From: Variovorax davisae
GTDB lineage: Bacteria; Pseudomonadota; Gammaproteobacteria; Burkholderiales; Burkholderiaceae_C
Length of the DNA stretch: 64,000 bases
NCBI RefSeq assembly: GCF_030316845.1
Contig: NZ_JASZYS010000011.1
Coordinates: 1-64,000 of the forward strand
Direction of reading: 5' to 3'
The notes under the pieces were generated by a model. That model had not been told where the DNA came from. It did no database searches and was given only the letters and a program-made list of their open reading frames with translations. A program made the translations under genes and the position numbers. Below, piece after piece: positions 8,628-18,749 of this stretch (position 1 is the first letter of the stretch; each line of letters begins with the position of its first letter).

Positions 8628-8861
8628 GTGGCCCCAGCTGAACTGACCTTCGTCTACAAGGGCTACCGGGTGCTGACCTCCACCAGCGCGTCGCCGTACC
8701 GCCGCTACTGGGCGTGGGTGTCCTTCGATCTCTTCCCCGGCATCCCCGGCGCGCATCCGCGGCATCTCGTGCCCGGCGAATTTTCCGACCCGCACGCCGC
8801 CCTCGTCGCCGCCGACGGCTACGCCAAGGCCAAGATCGACCGTGGCGAGGTGTGGAGCTGA
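8628..8861 (+). CDS. Conserved small hypothetical protein
   Basis: The 77-residue protein (GTG at 8628, with GAGGAAGAG a few bases upstream) begins with ELTFVYKGYRVLTSTSAS and contains an aromatic-rich strand YRRYWAWVSFDLFPG. It has no signal peptide or membrane helix. The pattern of one small alpha/beta domain resembles short Burkholderiales proteins of unknown function; I cannot assign a family with confidence. It is followed by 231 bases in which I see no gene. Confidence 0.55.
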   Translation: MAPAELTFVYKGYRVLTSTSASPYRRYWAWVSFDLFPGIPGAHPRHLVPGEFSDPHAALVAADGYAKAKIDRGEVWS

Positions 8862-9092
8862 TCGGCCCGCGCAGCGCACCCTGACTCTCTTCCACCGACG
8901 TCGCCTGGCAGCGACGCAGGACGCCTCTGCGCTTGTCAAAGCGCTGACATGTGGCGCGGCCATCATTGTGGCATCCAGAGTGTTTGTGGAAATTCGTGCA
9001 AATGCAAGTGTTGCCTCATTGGCAACGAGACGCACCCGGCGCGCTCTGGAGGTTCGCCCACCCGACATCCACTCACGAAAGAAAGAGATTCC

Positions 9093-9314
9093 ATGCCTGC
9101 GCGTTTCGCTTCCTCCTTCTCCGAACCCCGGCCCGGTTGGCGTGCGGTTCTGCTCGGCCTCGCAACCGTCTTCGCGCTGAGCGCCTGCGGCGGCGGCGGC
9201 AGCAGCGCTGCGATCGCACCGGTCACCGGCGGCACCGCGACCGCGCCGGGGACCGCCGGCACGCCCGCGGCGCCGGACACCTCCGCCAAACCCGAAATGC
9301 GCTGCGCGCCCTGA
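9093..9314 (+). CDS. Small secreted lipoprotein
   Basis: The 73-residue product has a signal peptide (hydrophobic VLLGLATVFALS) ending in the lipobox LSAC, with the lipidated cysteine near residue 32, followed by a Gly/Ala/Thr/Pro-rich stretch and no folded domain. AAGAAAGAG upstream supports the ATG at 9093. It lies 19 bases before the phospholipase C gene and is probably co-transcribed with it. Its role is unknown; it may be only a short surface lipopeptide. Confidence 0.6.
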   Translation: MPARFASSFSEPRPGWRAVLLGLATVFALSACGGGGSSAAIAPVTGGTATAPGTAGTPAAPDTSAKPEMRCAP

Positions 9315-9333
9315 TCCCGTACGGAACCCCCCC

Positions 9334-11544
9334 ATGACTTCACGACGCAATTTCCTGCGCGGCGCCGCCACCACCGGCATCGCCGCCGCCACGCTCGCCT
9401 CCTTTCCGCCCGCCATCCGCCGCGCGCTCGCCATTCCCGCCAACAACGCGACCGGAACGATCATGGACGTCGAGCACGTCGTGATCCTGATGCAGGAGAA
9501 CCGCTCGTTCGACCACTACTTCGGCACGCTCGCCGGCGTGCGTGGCTTCGGCGACCGGTTCACGATCCCGCTGCCCGACGGCCGCACGGTGTGGGAGCAG
9601 GAATACCTGGCCGGCCAGATCGTGACGCCCTACTACCTCGACAGCACCAAGGGCAACGCGCTGCGCGTCAAGGGCACGCCGCACGACTGGAACGACGGCC
9701 AGAACGCCTGGGACGGCGGCCGCCTGAGCAAGTGGCCCACCTACAAGAAGACATCGACCGCGCCCTTCACGCAGTCGATGGGCTACTACCGCGAGGCCGA
9801 ACTGAAGTTCCAGTTCGCGCTGGCCAATGCCTTCACGGTGTGCGATGCCTACCACTGCGCGATGCACACCGGCACCAACTCCAACCGCAGCTTCCACTGG
9901 ACCGGCACCAACGGCCCGACCGGCGCCAACGTGGCGATGGTCACCAACGAATGGGACGACATCGGCCCCTCGACCCAGGGCTACGACTGGACCACCTACC
10001 CCGAGCGCCTCGAGAAGGCCGGCGTCAGCTGGATCGTCTACCAGAACATGCCGTCGAACTACACCGACAACCCGCTGTGCGGCTTCAAGCAGTACCGCCT
10101 TGCCAACGAGGCCTCGGGCAAGCCCGTGAGCCACGACGGCAGCGTGGTGTCGCCGGCCTACGACCCGGCCACCGACAACGTCGGCAACCCGCTCTACAAG
10201 GGCATCGCCAACACGATGCCGGACGGCGGCTTCCTCGCCACTTTCAAGCAGGACATCCTGAACGGCAAGCTGCCGCAGGTCAGCTGGGTGGTCGGGCCCT
10301 CGACCTACTCGGAGCACCCGAGCCCGTCGAGCCCGGTGCAGGGCGCCTGGTACATCCAGGAGGTGCTGGACGCGCTCACCGCCGTGCCCGAGGTCTGGAG
10401 CAAGACCGTGCTGATCGTCAACTTCGACGAGAACGACGGCTTCTTCGACCACGTCCCTTCGCCGGCGGCGCCTTCGAAGGATGCGGGTGGCGTGGCCGCC
10501 GGCAAGACCACGCTGAGCGATGCCGACATGGGCGTCGAGTACTTCACCCATCCGGCGCCCCCCGGCACGGCCGACCAGGACACGCCGGACGGCCGCGTGT
10601 ACGGCCCCGGCATGCGCGTGCCGATGTACGTCATCTCGCCCTGGAGCCGCGGCGGCTGGGTCAACTCGCAGGCCTTCGACCACACCTCGGTGCTGCGCTT
10701 CCTCGAGGCCCGCTTCGGCGTCAAGGAGAACAACATCAGCGCGTTCCGGCGCGCGGTGTGCGGCGACCTCACGAGCGTCTTCAACTTCGCGACGCCGAAC
10801 ACCGAGGTGCTGCCGACGCTGGCCGGGCGCACGACCAAGGCCGACGCCGACACGCTGCGGGCGTCGCAGGATGCCCTCACGCAGGTGGCGCTGCCCGGCA
10901 CCGCGACATTGCCCAAGCAGGCCACCGGCACGCGTCCCTCGCGCGCGCTGCCCTACGAGCTGCACACCAGCGCGCGCTGCGACGCCACGAGCGGCAAGGT
11001 GCAGCTGCTGTTCGCCAACACCGGCAAGCAGGCCGCGGTGTTCCACGTCTACGACAAGCTGCACCTGGACCGTCTGCCGCGCCGCTACATGGTGGAAGCG
11101 GGCAAGACGCTGGATGACAGCTGGGCCGCGATAACCGACGACGCCGGCCTCTACGACCTCTGGGTGCTCGGGCCAAACGGCTTCCACCGCCACTTCAAGG
11201 GCGATCTCAACGCGCTGCGCGCCAACGACGTGGCCCAGCCCGAAGTGCGGGTGTGCTACGACATCACTAACGGCAATGTGTACCTGACGATGATCAACAC
11301 GGGCAAGAAGGCGGCCGGCTTCACGGTCAAGGCCAAGGCCTATCGCGGCGATGGTCCGTGGACGGTCCCGGTCGCCGGCAACACCACGGTCGACCAGCAT
11401 TGGGAGCTCGCGGCCAGCGGCCAGTGGTATGACTTCGCCGTGACCTGCGACACCGACCCGCGCTACTACCGGCGCTTCGCCGGCCGGGTCGAGACCGGCA
11501 AGCACACGGTCAGCGATCCGGCCATGGGCATGGCCGACCTCTGA
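9334..11544 (+). CDS. plcN: Phosphocholine-specific phospholipase C, Tat-exported
   Basis: The 736-residue enzyme belongs to the acid-phosphatase-type phospholipase C family (PlcH/PlcN). It begins with a twin-arginine signal (SRRNFLRG, residues 3-10). The catalytic-domain signature MQENRSFDHYFGTL follows near residue 52, with the metal-site region VNFDENDGFFDHV near 365. Two C-terminal beta-sandwich repeats cover roughly residues 530-730. The enzyme cleaves phosphatidylcholine or related phospholipids outside the cytoplasm, releasing a phosphorylated head group usable as a P source. The PlcN-versus-PlcH distinction (non-haemolytic versus haemolytic) is tentative. No Pho box was identified. 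Confidence 0.88.
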   Translation: MTSRRNFLRGAATTGIAAATLASFPPAIRRALAIPANNATGTIMDVEHVVILMQENRSFDHYFGTLAGVRGFGDRFTIPLPDGRTVWEQEYLAGQIVTPYYLDSTKGNALRVKGTPHDWNDGQNAWDGGRLSKWPTYKKTSTAPFTQSMGYYREAELKFQFALANAFTVCDAYHCAMHTGTNSNRSFHWTGTNGPTGANVAMVTNEWDDIGPSTQGYDWTTYPERLEKAGVSWIVYQNMPSNYTDNPLCGFKQYRLANEASGKPVSHDGSVVSPAYDPATDNVGNPLYKGIANTMPDGGFLATFKQDILNGKLPQVSWVVGPSTYSEHPSPSSPVQGAWYIQEVLDALTAVPEVWSKTVLIVNFDENDGFFDHVPSPAAPSKDAGGVAAGKTTLSDADMGVEYFTHPAPPGTADQDTPDGRVYGPGMRVPMYVISPWSRGGWVNSQAFDHTSVLRFLEARFGVKENNISAFRRAVCGDLTSVFNFATPNTEVLPTLAGRTTKADADTLRASQDALTQVALPGTATLPKQATGTRPSRALPYELHTSARCDATSGKVQLLFANTGKQAAVFHVYDKLHLDRLPRRYMVEAGKTLDDSWAAITDDAGLYDLWVLGPNGFHRHFKGDLNALRANDVAQPEVRVCYDITNGNVYLTMINTGKKAAGFTVKAKAYRGDGPWTVPVAGNTTVDQHWELAASGQWYDFAVTCDTDPRYYRRFAGRVETGKHTVSDPAMGMADL

Positions 11545-11551
11545 CCGGGGC

Positions 11552-11592
11552 GGCGCCGCGGCGTGCATCATGGCGCTTGTCGCCGCGGCGCC
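11552..11592. repeat. 12-bp perfect inverted repeat before the DeoR-type regulator
   Basis: GGCGCCGCGGCG (11552-11563) is repeated inverted at 11581-11592 with a 17-base loop, immediately after the phospholipase stop and 14 bases before the regulator start. It could end the phospholipase transcript (no U-run) or be an operator for autoregulation. I cannot choose between these. Confidence 0.4.
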
Positions 11593-11605
11593 CCAACCTC
11601 CTCCC

Positions 11606-12382
11606 ATGCTTCAAGAAGAACGATTGCTGCGCATCCGCAGCCTGCTGGCCACCTTCTCCCGCCTGAGCGTCGAGCGGGTGGTTCAGGACCTGGACGTGTC
11701 GCGCGAAACCGTGCGGCGCGACCTGGTCGCGCTCGAGGGGCTCGGCGAGCTGCGCCGGGTCCATGGTGGCGCCGTCGCCACCACGCCGTCCCCCGAGCCG
11801 CCGCTGGCGCTGCGGCTGATCGCGCGGCAGAAGGAGAAGCGCGCCATCGCCAAGGCCGCGCTCGGCCTGCTGCAGCCGGGCCAGACCGTGTTCCTCGATG
11901 CCGGCAGCACGACGGCGATCCTGGCCGAGGAGATCGCCGGCCTCAGCGGCATGACGGTGATCACGAACTCGCTCGCCATCGCGCTCAAGCTGGCGGGTGC
12001 CGACGAGGGCCGCGTGTCGGGCAACGCGGTGCGGCTGCTGGGCGGCCAGATCGACGTCAAGACGCAGGCCACCCACGGCGACGGCACGCTCGAGGACCTC
12101 CGCCGCTTCCGTGCCGACCTCGCCCTGCTGTCGCCGGTGGGCCTGCATCCGAAGCACGGCGCCATGAGCTTCGAGCACCACGAAGCCGCCGTCGCGCGCG
12201 CCATGGCGCAACAGGCGCAGCAGGTGGTGATCCTGGCCGACCACAGCAAGATCGGCCAGGCCAGCCGCGTGACCTACGTTCGCAGCGCCGACATCGACAT
12301 CATGGTCACCGACGCCAGGTCGCGCGAGATCGCGGCGCTGGCGGCGCTGCGCAAGGTCTGCGCGCGGGTGATCGTGGCCTGA
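11606..12382 (+). CDS. DeoR/GlpR-family transcriptional regulator
   Basis: The 258-residue repressor has an N-terminal winged HTH (residues 5-60, with the DeoR signature VQDLDVSRETVRRDLVALEG) and a C-terminal sugar-phosphate sensor domain of the DeoR type (FLDAGSTTAILAEEI near 95, LADHSKIGQ near 210). Such proteins are released from DNA by a phosphorylated sugar or polyol. It stands just upstream of, and reads with, a sugar ABC transporter (12530-17158), which it most likely controls. The ATG at 11606 puts the HTH at the N-terminus as usual; an upstream start at 11570 would add Ala/Pro-rich residues. Confidence 0.88.
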   Translation: MLQEERLLRIRSLLATFSRLSVERVVQDLDVSRETVRRDLVALEGLGELRRVHGGAVATTPSPEPPLALRLIARQKEKRAIAKAALGLLQPGQTVFLDAGSTTAILAEEIAGLSGMTVITNSLAIALKLAGADEGRVSGNAVRLLGGQIDVKTQATHGDGTLEDLRRFRADLALLSPVGLHPKHGAMSFEHHEAAVARAMAQQAQQVVILADHSKIGQASRVTYVRSADIDIMVTDARSREIAALAALRKVCARVIVA

Positions 12383-12529
12383 GGGCAAGGGTAATCACCA
12401 AGCGGCCCGCGAGACGACACATTCGTATGATGACCGTGCCTCCCGCGCGCCGGACGACGCGCGGGGGGTGCACGGCATTGTTCGTCCGACGGCCGGTCCT
12501 GCGCGACCGAGCCTCCCAAGGAGACAGCA

Positions 12530-13654
12530 ATGATCTTTCGCACACGCATTGCCGCGGCGGTCGCCGCATGCCTCGCCACCGGCGCCGTCATGGCGGCCGG
12601 CCCGGCAGTGGTCGGCGGACCCGGCGAGAACCCGGCCTGCTTCAAGCCCTGGGACGCCAGCACCAAGTACTTCCAGTGGCCGGCCAAGAAGGGGCCGTAC
12701 CGCATCGCGCTGGCCAACGGCTTCGTCGGCAACACCTGGCGCATCCAGATGATCAAGATGGCCAAGGCCTACGCGGCGACGCCGGAGATGAAGCCGCAGA
12801 TCAAGGAATTCAAGATCGTCTCCACCGGCACCGACGTCGCCGCCCAGATCGCGGCCATGGACAACTTCATCAACTCGGGCTACGACGCCATCGTCACGAT
12901 CGCGGTCAATCCGACGGCCTTCGCGCCGGTCATCAAGCGCGCCAACGCCGCGGGCATCGTCGTCGTGCCTTTCGACAACGTGCTCGACAGCACCGAGGTG
13001 ATGATGGTCAACGAAGACCAGAACGCGATGGGCGCGCAGTCGGGCGAATGGCTGGTCAAGAACATCCCGTCGAAGAGCGGCCGGCTGCTCGAAGTGCGCG
13101 GCGTTCCGGGCAACTCGGTCGACCGCGACCGCCACTTGGGCTTCCGCAAGGTGGTCGAGGCGCCGGGCAACAAGTTCGAGGTCGTCGAAGTGGTCGGCAA
13201 CTGGGACGACGGCACGGCGCAGAAGGCGGTGGCCGACGCCGTGGCGGTGCACAAGAGCTTCGACGGCATGTACACGCAAGGCGGATCGACCGGCTCGGTG
13301 CGGGCGCTGATCGATGCCAAGCACAAGATGATTCCGGTGGCCGGCGAGGCCGAGAACGGCTTCCGCAAGCTGTGCGTCGAGCGCGCCAAGGACGGCCTGC
13401 TCTGCACCTCGATGGGCCAGTCGCCGGGGCTGGTCGCGATCTCGATGAAGGCGGCCGTCGCGGCGCTGCAGGGCAAGGTGATGCCGCAGCTGATCTCGGT
13501 GCCGATCCCGACCGCCACCCACCCCGACTTCAAGGCCGGCGAGAACTACTTCCCCGACCTGACCGACAACTTCTTCACCACCAACGACTTCCCGCCCTGC
13601 GGCGTGACCTTGAAAGCGACCGACATCATGTCGAAGGACGAGAAGAACAACTGA
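12530..13654 (+). CDS. Sugar ABC transporter periplasmic substrate-binding protein
   Basis: The 374-residue protein has a Sec signal peptide (cleavage after about residue 23, VMAAG) and a type-I periplasmic-binding fold of the ribose/autoinducer-2-like family (first strand YRIALANGFVGNTWR; DAIVTIAVNP; VVPFDNVLDS). AAGGAGAC lies just before the ATG. It delivers ligand to the two permeases and the ATPase encoded downstream. The ligand is probably a sugar or polyol; the sequence does not say which. Confidence 0.88.
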   Translation: MIFRTRIAAAVAACLATGAVMAAGPAVVGGPGENPACFKPWDASTKYFQWPAKKGPYRIALANGFVGNTWRIQMIKMAKAYAATPEMKPQIKEFKIVSTGTDVAAQIAAMDNFINSGYDAIVTIAVNPTAFAPVIKRANAAGIVVVPFDNVLDSTEVMMVNEDQNAMGAQSGEWLVKNIPSKSGRLLEVRGVPGNSVDRDRHLGFRKVVEAPGNKFEVVEVVGNWDDGTAQKAVADAVAVHKSFDGMYTQGGSTGSVRALIDAKHKMIPVAGEAENGFRKLCVERAKDGLLCTSMGQSPGLVAISMKAAVAALQGKVMPQLISVPIPTATHPDFKAGENYFPDLTDNFFTTNDFPPCGVTLKATDIMSKDEKNN

Positions 13655-13672
13655 CGCCACGGACGCTTCGGT

Positions 13673-15195
<1,523 letters not shown>

Positions 15196-15196
<1 letters not shown>

Positions 15197-16179
15197 TGCG
15201 CGGCGACTGGCGCTTCCGGTTGCGCGAGCAGCGCGCCTGCTGGACCGCCGCCGCCCTGTTCGTGCTGATCTTCGCGCTCTACATCGCCAAGCACCAGACC
15301 GGCTGGAACGTGCCGGTGCTGACCACCGCCGCCAACAAGGGCGTGCTGCTGGCGATCGTCGCGATGGCGCAGACCTTGCCGGTGCTGACCTCGGGCATCG
15401 ACCTGTCGGTCGGCATGGTGTTCGTGCTGGCGAACTGCCTCGCCTCGCACCTGGTGGTCGGCACGCCCCTGCAGGCGGCGGCCGGCGTGCTCGCCGTGCT
15501 GGCCGTCGGCGCGCTGTGCGGCTGGATCAACGGCGCGATCATCGTCTATGGCCGGCTGCAGCCGATCATCACGACGCTGGCCACCGGCGCGATCTATTTC
15601 GGCTTCGCGCTGGGCCTGCGGCCGGTGCCGGGCGGCGATGTCCACGCCGGGCTGGCCGACGCGCTCACCGGCGCGCTGCCGGGCGGCGTGCCGGCGATGG
15701 GGGTGGTGCTGCTGGCGGTGGTGCTGCTGGTCTGGGTGCCTTACCGCCGCTCGGCGGTCGGCCGCGCGGCGCTGGCGATCGGCTCGGCCGAGGCGGCCGC
15801 CTACATGTCGGGCGTGAACATCGGCCGCACCCGGCTCGTGACCTACACGCTGGCCGGCTTCCTGGCCTCGATCGGCGGGCTGCTGCTGACCTTCGTCACC
15901 TATTCCGGCGAGGCCTCGGCGGCGATCGGCGGCGTCTACACGCTGAATTCCATCGCCGCCGTGGTCATCGGCGGCACCTCGCTGGCGGGCGGCGCGGGCA
16001 GCGCCATCGGCTCGGTGTTCGGCGCACTGGTGCTGCGCACCATCGGCGACCTGCTCTTCGTGTTCGATCTCGAGCCGCTGTGGCAGCCGCTGTTCCAGGG
16101 CGTCATCCTGCTGGCCGCGGTCAGCCTCGGGGCGCTGCGGCTGCTCAAGGTGGGCAACCGGCTCGACCTCTTCAAGTGA
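15196..16179 (+). CDS. Sugar ABC transporter permease 1
   Basis: The 327-residue membrane protein has about eight to nine helices of the BPD-transp-2 (RbsC-like) family. Signatures include LTSGIDLSVGMVFVLANC near residue 65 and the C-terminal loop NSIAAVVIGGTSLAGGAGS that contacts the ATPase. The ATG at 15196 shares its A with the ATPase stop codon, so the two are translationally coupled. It pairs with permease 2 at 16190. Confidence 0.9.
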
Positions 16180-16189
16180 CGCCGCCACC

Positions 16190-17158
16190 GTGACCGCGCT
16201 CGCCCTTCGCCTGAGGCGTTCCCGCCACCTGCCGGTCGTTGCGGCGGCGGCCTGCACGCTCGGGCTGCTGCTGGTCGGCAGCCTCTACTCGCGGAACTTC
16301 CTGTCGGCCGACTATCTGTTGCTGCAGTTGCAGATCGCCTCGTTCCTGGGCCTCATCGCGACCGGCGCGATGCTGGTCATCCTGCTCGGCGGCATCGACC
16401 TGTCGGTGCCATGGCTGGTGACCGTCGGTGGTGTGATGTCGGCGGCCGCGGCCGGCTGGTGGGGGAGTGCCGGGGAGTGGCTCGCGATGCCCTTCGGCAT
16501 TCTCTGCGGCGGACTGTTCGGGGTCGTCAACGGCATCGGCGTGGCCTACCTGCGGGTGCCGTCGATGATCTTCACGCTCGGCATCAATGCGGTGGCCCAG
16601 GGGCTGATCGTGGTCCAGACCGGCGGCTTCGCGCCGCAGGACCGCGCCACGCCGGCCATGCACCTGCTGGCCACCGGGCGGTCGCTGCTCGGCATTCCCA
16701 ACCCGCTGCTGGTGTGGATCGTGGTCGGCGGCTGCACCCTGTTCCTGCTGCATCGCACGACGCTGGGCCGCGCCATCTACGGCGTCGGCAACAGCGAGCG
16801 CGCCGCCTACCTGTCGGGAGTGGACACGCGGCGGGTCACGCTGCTGTGCTTCGCGATCGCCGGCGCCTGCTCGGCGGCGGCCGGCGTGCTGTTGACCGGC
16901 TATTCGACCAAGGCCTACCAGGCCATGGGCGACGCCTACCAGCTGCCCGCGATCGCCGCGGTGGTGCTGGGCGGCACCCACATCCTCGGCGGCCGGGGCT
17001 CCTATGTCGGCACGGTGGTGGGCGTGATCCTGATCACGCTGCTGCAGTCGATCCTGTCCGTGATGCAGATCCCCGAGATGGGACGCCAGGTGATCTACGG
17101 CGCCGTGATCATCGCGATGCTGCTGATGTATGGCCGGGGGCGCCGGCATTCGCAGTAG
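16190..17158 (+). CDS. Sugar ABC transporter permease 2
   Basis: The 322-residue permease is of the same RbsC-like family as its neighbour, with the signatures LLGGIDLSVPWLVTVGG near residue 65 and AIAAVVLGGTHILGGRGS near 263. The two permeases are diverged, so the membrane channel is a heterodimer. The start is GTG at 16190, 10 bases after permease 1. Its last 50 bases overlap the 3' end of the convergent MBL-rhodanese gene. Confidence 0.88.
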   Translation: MTALALRLRRSRHLPVVAAAACTLGLLLVGSLYSRNFLSADYLLLQLQIASFLGLIATGAMLVILLGGIDLSVPWLVTVGGVMSAAAAGWWGSAGEWLAMPFGILCGGLFGVVNGIGVAYLRVPSMIFTLGINAVAQGLIVVQTGGFAPQDRATPAMHLLATGRSLLGIPNPLLVWIVVGGCTLFLLHRTTLGRAIYGVGNSERAAYLSGVDTRRVTLLCFAIAGACSAAAGVLLTGYSTKAYQAMGDAYQLPAIAAVVLGGTHILGGRGSYVGTVVGVILITLLQSILSVMQIPEMGRQVIYGAVIIAMLLMYGRGRRHSQ

Positions 17159-18182
17159 GCTCCAGCGGATAGCCGGCCTCGCGCCAGGCCTTCATGCCGC
17201 CGTCCAGCGCCACCGCGTGCAGGAAGCCCATCTCCCGCAGCGTGGCCGCTGCCAAGGTCGAGATGTAGCCCAGCTCGCAGCAGGTCAGGATGCGCCGCGT
17301 CGGGTCCGGCAACTCCTGGTTGACGCGCAGTTCGAGCTGCCCGCGCGGCAGCAGCCGGGCGCCGGGGATGTGGCCGGCCTCGAAGGCATCGCGCTCGCGC
17401 ACGTCGAGCACGATCAGGTCGTCTTCGGCGGCCTCGACGCGGCCCTTGAGCTCGACCAGCGACATGAAGGGCACCGACGACGTGGCCTCGGCCAGCAGCC
17501 GCGCCACGGTCTTGCCGCCGCTCATGTTGGTGCGCAGGGCCTCCGTGATGTGGGTCGGCATCGTCAGGTTGAGGCTGCGCATCATCTCGACGAAGGCGGC
17601 GCGTTCGCGTTTCTGCAGCCGCGGGTTCGACGCCAGCTCCTCGGCGATCGTCGAATGGCTGCGGCCCTTGTAGTCGTGGGCCGGGTACACCTTGAGCGCC
17701 GGATCGAGATGCAGCACGCGGTTGAAGAGGCTGTCGTAAAGCGCCTCGGGGTCGCCGCTCGGCAGATCGGTGCGGCCGGTGCCGCCGATCAGCAAGGTGT
17801 CGCCGGTGAAGAGCCGGTCGCCGACCTGGATGCACATCGAGTCGGCCGTGTGGCCGGGCGTGTGCAGCACCTGCAGGCGCATCTCGCCGACCACGATCAT
17901 CTCGCCGTCGCCAAGCCGCATGTCGACGAAGGGCGCCGGGCTGGCGCGCTGCATCACGACCGGCACGGCGAGCTGGCGCGCCAGTTCCTTGGTGGCCGAG
18001 AAATGATCGGCGTGGGTGTGGGTGTCGATGAGGTAGCGGATGCGCACCCCGTTCTGGGCGGCGAGGGCCACGTAGTGGTCGATCTGGCTCAGCGCCGGAT
18101 CGATCAGGACGGCGGCGCGGGTCTGGTCGCAGCCCACGAGGTAGGACTGACAGCCGCCGGTTGCAACTTGCTCGAAGATCAT
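17109..18182 (-). CDS. MBL-fold hydrolase fused to a rhodanese domain (persulfide dioxygenase-like)
   Basis: The 357-residue fusion has an N-terminal metallo-beta-lactamase domain with the metal motif THTHADHF (about 54-61), TPGHTADS and a later Asp in FTGDTLLIGG, typical of the ETHE1/glyoxalase-II branch. A C-terminal rhodanese domain (about 240-345) contains LDVRERDAFEAGHIPGA and a cysteine in the active-site loop ILTCCELGYIS. Related fusions oxidise glutathione persulfide and transfer sulfur in sulfide detoxification; that role is inferred. The 3' end overlaps the sugar permease gene by 50 bases. Confidence 0.82.
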   Translation of the reverse strand: MIFEQVATGGCQSYLVGCDQTRAAVLIDPALSQIDHYVALAAQNGVRIRYLIDTHTHADHFSATKELARQLAVPVVMQRASPAPFVDMRLGDGEMIVVGEMRLQVLHTPGHTADSMCIQVGDRLFTGDTLLIGGTGRTDLPSGDPEALYDSLFNRVLHLDPALKVYPAHDYKGRSHSTIAEELASNPRLQKRERAAFVEMMRSLNLTMPTHITEALRTNMSGGKTVARLLAEATSSVPFMSLVELKGRVEAAEDDLIVLDVRERDAFEAGHIPGARLLPRGQLELRVNQELPDPTRRILTCCELGYISTLAAATLREMGFLHAVALDGGMKAWREAGYPLEPTANAGAPGHTSAASR

Positions 18183-18251
18183 GGTGGGCCTCGCTGGCGG
18201 TCGAGTCTAGCGGGCTCTGCGGCCAGGGCAAAGCGCCCTTACGATAGCCGC

Positions 18252-18749
18252 ATGTCCGACCTGCCACCGCTCGCCATCCTCGCCGCCCGCGTCGGCGCCA
18301 CCCTGAAGGAGCGCGGCCAGACGGTCGCGGTCACCGAATCCTCGGCCGGCGGGCTGGTCTCGGCGGCGCTGCTGGCGATCCCCGGGGCCTCGGCCTTCTT
18401 CCTCGGCGGTGCCGTGGTCTACACCCGGCGCGCCGGCAAGGCCCTGCTCGGCCTCACGCCCGCCGACGTCGCCGGCCTGCGCGGTGAGACCGAGCCCTAT
18501 GCCGCGCTGGTCGCCAACCGGGTCCGCCAGCAGCTGCGAGCCACCTGGGGCCTGGCCGAAAGCGGGGCGGCGGGCCCGTCGGGCAGCCCCTACGGCGACG
18601 CGCCCGGCCATGTGTGCCTGGCGGTGGCGGGCGCGGAGACGTCGACCCGGACCATCGCGACCGGCGAAGCCGAACGGGCGCTCAACATGGACCTGTTCGC
18701 GCGCCATCTGCTGGCGCTGTTCGACAACGTCCTGCAGGCGCAGGCTTAG
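18252..18749 (+). CDS. CinA-family nicotinamide-nucleotide amidohydrolase-like protein
   Basis: The 165-residue protein matches the C-terminal CinA domain (PncC), with the signature TESSAGGLVSAALLAIPGAS near residues 28-47, including the catalytic Ser and Gly-rich loop, and GLAESGAAGP near 99. PncC deamidates NMN to NaMN in pyridine nucleotide recycling. The N-terminal CinA domain is absent, as in the stand-alone enzymes. The residue set of this branch varies, so activity should be treated as probable. Its stop overlaps the stop of the convergent channel gene by four bases. Confidence 0.78.
   Translation: MSDLPPLAILAARVGATLKERGQTVAVTESSAGGLVSAALLAIPGASAFFLGGAVVYTRRAGKALLGLTPADVAGLRGETEPYAALVANRVRQQLRATWGLAESGAAGPSGSPYGDAPGHVCLAVAGAETSTRTIATGEAERALNMDLFARHLLALFDNVLQAQA

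Noticed and set aside
9340-11607. A 755-codon frame opposite the phospholipase C gene
   Set aside because: Low-complexity Val/Gly/Arg/His translation without motifs; a shadow of the real gene.
12403-12431. Promoter before the sugar-binding protein gene
   Set aside because: A TATGAT is present at 12426-12431 but no -35 element stands at a usable distance, so it is not listed as a feature.
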